Source: Paramacrobiotus richtersi (taxonomy: Eukaryota; Tardigrada; Eutardigrada; Parachela; Macrobiotidae). Taken from it: a stretch of 21,342 nucleotides of DNA. Below are positions 18,168 through 21,342 of this stretch, one piece after another. The position numbers and the translations under genes are program-made. How positions within the stretch are numbered: position 1 is the stretch's first letter; each line of letters opens with the position of its first letter. The notes beneath the pieces were generated by a model. That model ran no database searches, was not told where the DNA came from, and worked only from the letters and a program-made list of their open reading frames with translations. The stretch is from positions 1-21,342 of the forward strand of contig JAQGAU010001113.1 of NCBI GenBank assembly GCA_034698045.1, written 5' to 3'.

Positions 18168-18648
18168 ATGCAGTGTCAAGTGATGCTTTTGGCGCTTATT
18201 GCGATGCACGCGTTAACTTTTTCGGCTGTCGGTGAGTTCGTGTTTATTTTCAATGCAGTATTAGACAAACCAGTAAATCATGTGTCCAGTACATAAATTC
18301 TATTGAATCTGCAACATTCACTTACTGTAGTAGGGTTTCTCGTTCTTACGTAAATTTGGATGGTGTGTACTTATGGCATTGTTGAACTGTGGAAACATGG
18401 TGTTTTGGGTTATTTATTTATCAAAAATTGTACACAAAAGTGAGCGAACAGTCGATTAAATTGTTGCAGACGCTAATCCATTAACGGTCGAAGACGCTCA
18501 AGGCGATGGCAACCTGATCGGTCAGGCGCCACGCAGCGGAGGATGTCCGATGCAGTATCGGTGTACCATGAAGTGTCGAAGTATGGGTTACAGTGGCGGA
18601 CGCTGTATAGGAGGATTTCTTCAAACGGAGTGTAAATGTTACCGATGA
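18168..18648 (+). CDS. Secreted invertebrate-type defensin (CSalpha-beta peptide)
   Basis: Exons 18168-18231 and 18470-18648 are joined through a GTGAGT donor and a TTGTTGCAG acceptor, giving 80 aa. Residues 1-20 are a signal peptide (MQCQVMLLALIAMHALTFSA). Residues 21-44 are an acidic propeptide. The mature part has six cysteines at 47, 53, 57, 67, 76 and 78. The spacing C-x5-C-x3-C-x9-C-x8-C-x-C is that of arthropod and mollusc defensins, including the helix motif CTMKC and the gamma-core GGRCIGGF...CKC. Such peptides kill mainly Gram-positive bacteria by binding lipid II or membranes after secretion. Scorpion-type channel ligands share the fold, but the loops and the precursor fit a defensin better. 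No dibasic cleavage site is evident before the mature part (APRSGGC has one arginine). A weak AATATA lies at 18700. The gene stands alone between the transposon and the GPCR. Confidence 0.85.
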
Positions 18649-18705
18649 TATTGTACTCATGATGGACCGCAAGCTGCAACTAGCTATAGTCTACGCAAAA
18701 ATATA

Positions 18706-19875
18706 TTCTCTCTCTACTTTGTAAGCGCTACCAGATCATAGATAAAATTTCGCCAATGGTGTGGTCACTACCCTGCAAAGAAAGCTGGTAGTTTCTTGCT
18801 TGAAAAGCGAAACTGCTGAATTCATAAAACATTCGTTCAAAAACATGCTGACGTTGTACTCCGTAGCAGTAAGATCGTTCGTACATGTATGCGTAGTGCG
18901 TGTTACGCTGGCAGTGCATTATCAACAGGCATTGTCTAGTTCGTTTTCGCTAGATACTAGTAAGTAAAAAGCTTACCACCATGCTGCATGCATGTGCAAA
19001 CGATATGCAAAATGCGAACATGTTTAACTGCATATATACAAATCGTTTCGATGGTCCCTAACCGTAACTCTGACACAAACAAACGCAGCACATAATGACA
19101 AACAAATTATAACCGCTGTGTCCTTTGACAAGGGTTATCAAAAGATGTTCCCTCCTAAACACGAATACGCGAGATTCCAACTGCGTCACTACAACTGACG
19201 GCTGCAGATGATTCCGCATTTTGTCGGTAATTACCGTTAATCTGGACGATAGCTGCACCTGAACCGTGGGAAAGGTCATCCGAACTGCGGAGAACAATTC
19301 GAAGCAAATCTCACTCAACCAATCTATTACAACGAAGACGCATACGTTACGATTGTGGACAACATCCGGATGAATACTACGGTGTGCCAAGAAACGGCGA
19401 ATGTATCGCCAATTAGCGTTAACTGAGGCGTGCGAAAAATCTCCCGCTAGTTTTTTTCTTCATCCGGAAGCAATTTGCAGCATTGACTTGTAATCGCATT
19501 CAACACCGGATGTAAAATATGCATGACACAGTCTTGAGACCGTGAGCACTGCTGACGCGAAATATGTCCAAGTGACTGCGCGCAGGTTACGCAACGTTAC
19601 GTAGTTACCCAGGGGAAAAGCAGCTTACCTGTTACTCCTCCGCATCGATCTCATACTTGCACATCACGGTGCCGACGGGAGGCCTGGGGTAATTTGAATA
19701 CATTATTCCTGAAATACTGCTTTTGTCAACATTCTCAGTTACGGTTCACACAGCAGGTTTCAATTAGCTTGTAAATGTTGTGAAACACGTTTTTATTCCG
19801 TTAGCTCGGTAAGCCATCTTAGAACCTTTTTTCAGTCTTCGAAATTACTGTAACCAAAATCCCGAAAAGTCTACA
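18706..19875. other. Spacer between defensin and GPCR genes, no gene recognised
   Basis: The longest open frame (19058-19390 minus, 110 codons) has no motif, no plausible splice partners and no family resemblance that I can name. The part near 19800 is presumably the GPCR 5' region, but no clear TATA box was seen. Confidence 0.45.
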
Positions 19876-20937
19876 ATGGATAACAGTACACGCTTTGCTA
19901 ATACGAGTACTACAATTCCACCAGCGCAGCCAAAACGCATCCACGACGATCACTTAACGGCATGGTTTGCCGTGAATTTCACCCTCTTGATAATCTCCGT
20001 GACCTTTCTTATTCTGATGATCTTTGCCGTTGCCAAAGGTCGCCGCACGATTTCCCCATCTCAAATCCTCATTCTTCACTTACTATCCGCTGAACTGGCC
20101 ATCTGTGGCGGATTGTATCCTGCCATCCAGTTCACCTACTACTTACCAACCTTCCAGTTTAGACAATACTCGTGTGATCTGTTCCAGTTCTTCTACATGT
20201 TGATTGTGGGCGCCGAGCAGTGGACAATGTTCAGTTTGTCACTGAACAGACTCTTGGCCATTTTTTCACCAGTTTCTTATGGTGTTTATGTCACAAAGAA
20301 ATCGGTGCTTGTAACACTGGCAGTTACGTGGATAATCCCTTTTATCGTGACCTTAATGCCGGCTATCAAGTTTGGTGGTCAGTCCGCAGCGGCAAATATC
20401 CCATGGAGCACGTGTGTTGTGCGCCCGTCTCCGTCTGGAAAAACATGGGCGTTGCAAGCGGTGAATTTCGTTTGTATGGTGGTTCCGTTGGCAGGGACGA
20501 TACTGTCGTACTTGATCATCTTGCTCGGTTCATGGAAACGCTACGGTAAAAGGCGCGTAATAGCGGACAACAGTGTGCTGGAAAGTGAGCAAATTCGGCA
20601 TAGAAAGAAGTTGGGTATGGCGAGGATGTTGTTTGTTTCGGCCTTCTGGTATCTTTTGTGCTATCTGCCGCATACGATGATTGTCTCGTTAGCACCGTTT
20701 TTATACGCTAATTATCCGCATTTGGGGTTGTGGACGCGAACTGTATATTTCATGGGATTTGCTGGAAATCCGGTAGGAAATATCCAGATTGTCATTATCC
20801 TTTAGCTGCTTGGTATAGGTTTAATTTAGTTTGTTTACTTGCAGATCATATTTTTCATTATGTCGAAAGAATACCGGACCACCGCCGTTTCCCTTATCCA
20901 AGCACGGAAAGTTCGTCGTGGGAGTTCCCAAACCTGA
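19876..20937 (+). CDS. Rhodopsin-family G-protein-coupled receptor
   Basis: Exons 19876-20772 and 20845-20937 give 329 aa. The first frame would end at a stop right after VIIL. A donor at AATCCG|GTAGGA and an acceptor at TTACTTGCAG instead restore helix 7 as NPIIFFIMSKEYR and a short basic tail ending SSQT. The N-terminus has Asn glycosylation sites (NST, NTS). Seven hydrophobic helices follow. Cysteines at the start of helix 3 (YSCDLF) and in loop 2 (STCVV) would form the usual disulphide. The DRY motif is replaced by NRL (LSLNRLLAI). Helix 6 has FWYLLCYLP in place of CWxP, and helix 7 has NPIIF for NPxxY. The ligand cannot be predicted; it is best called an orphan class A receptor acting at the plasma membrane through G proteins. 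No lesion is seen. Confidence 0.85.
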
Positions 20938-21342
20938 AGGTCATGGACTCTTTTGTGCAGTTTTCGGCCGTCACTTTATGCATGCAGCCTTGTCAAGAAT
21001 CACTGCAGGATCCGAGTAACTGCTATCAATCAAAGATCTCCGAACAGTATGCGCAGACTGCATTGATAGCGTCAAATAAAATATTAATGAACGAAAATCT
21101 CACTGGCACTTTAGGAAATAGGCCGAAATGTGCTGCACACTATAATTAATGTGCAACTGCAATGTAAACAATACCAATGTTTGCTTAGTGTTACTGCTAC
21201 GGCATTGGAGATTATTAATCAACAGAAAAAGCGGAGGAAGCGTGCTTCGCACAACATGATGTACTGTAGCTGATCATGATGCGGTATACAAAAGTTCAAC
21301 GTGTGGATGATCAAAAGCTGAACAGGATAAGGGTAAAAACGT
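20938..21342. other. GPCR 3' flank with polyadenylation signal
   Basis: AATAAA at 21075-21080 on the plus strand, 138 nt after the GPCR stop, is the likely polyadenylation signal. Open frames over 20730-21149 are shadows of the last exon and UTR. Nothing was recognised beyond 21100. Confidence 0.5.

Noticed and set aside
19058-19390. 110-codon minus-strand open frame with hydrophobic stretches
   Set aside because: No recognisable family, no convincing splice sites and low-complexity hydrophobic runs only; I could not support a gene.

Overview
The window is eukaryotic nuclear DNA. Reading frames are split by short GT-AG introns (mostly 44 to 110 nt, some of 240 to 375 nt), polyadenylation signals are AATAAA-type, and there are no bacterial operons or ribosome binding sites. 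Arthropod-type defensin, rhodopsin-like GPCR, THAP/DDE transposon and a lineage-specific paralogue pair with an F-box-like segment fit an ecdysozoan invertebrate. A tardigrade (Hypsibius/Ramazzottius type) is my best guess from gene structure and remembered family expansions. No marker gene in the window proves this.

Left third (1-8400), minus strand: the 3' part of a BTB/BACK protein gene, then a tandem direct duplication. Copy B (5690-8095) is an intact three-exon gene of about 602 aa with a conserved N-terminal domain of unknown function, a 9-residue tandem repeat and an F-box-like motif. Copy A (about 2280-3682) is its decayed paralogue. It has a truncated first exon, an 8-nt frameshifting insertion and no last exon. 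Its 3' end abuts a 560-bp hAT-like non-autonomous element packed with GGTGCAC/CACCG words. Two tiny perfect palindromes (52 and 65 bp), each flanked by a 7-bp direct repeat, lie upstream of copy A. Copy B preserves the approximate empty site of the first.

Middle (9200-10600), plus strand: a cluster of decayed internal exons from at least three unrelated host genes (an Arf-family GTPase, glutaredoxin-3/PICOT, and an SLC25A33/36-type mitochondrial carrier), with splice sites kept and in-frame stops in the glutaredoxin pieces.

Centre-right (about 11000-17410): a DNA transposon of ISL2EU/PIF type. On the minus strand it has a 501-aa THAP-coiled-coil-DDE transposase and a 585-aa SWIM-YqaJ nuclease gene. 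A plus-strand gene for a JmjC dioxygenase with two C-terminal zinc fingers converges on the nuclease gene so tightly that the 3' ends overlap or nearly touch. A transposon end cannot easily fit between them, so the JmjC gene may be a third gene of the element. Its 5' exons show a frame conflict, so that copy may be damaged.

Right end (18000-21000), plus strand: a two-exon secreted defensin (CSalpha-beta peptide, 80 aa) with GATA-like, kappaB-like and TATA motifs just upstream, then a two-exon seven-helix GPCR (329 aa) whose intron splits the NPxxY motif. The remaining spacers hold nothing I can name.
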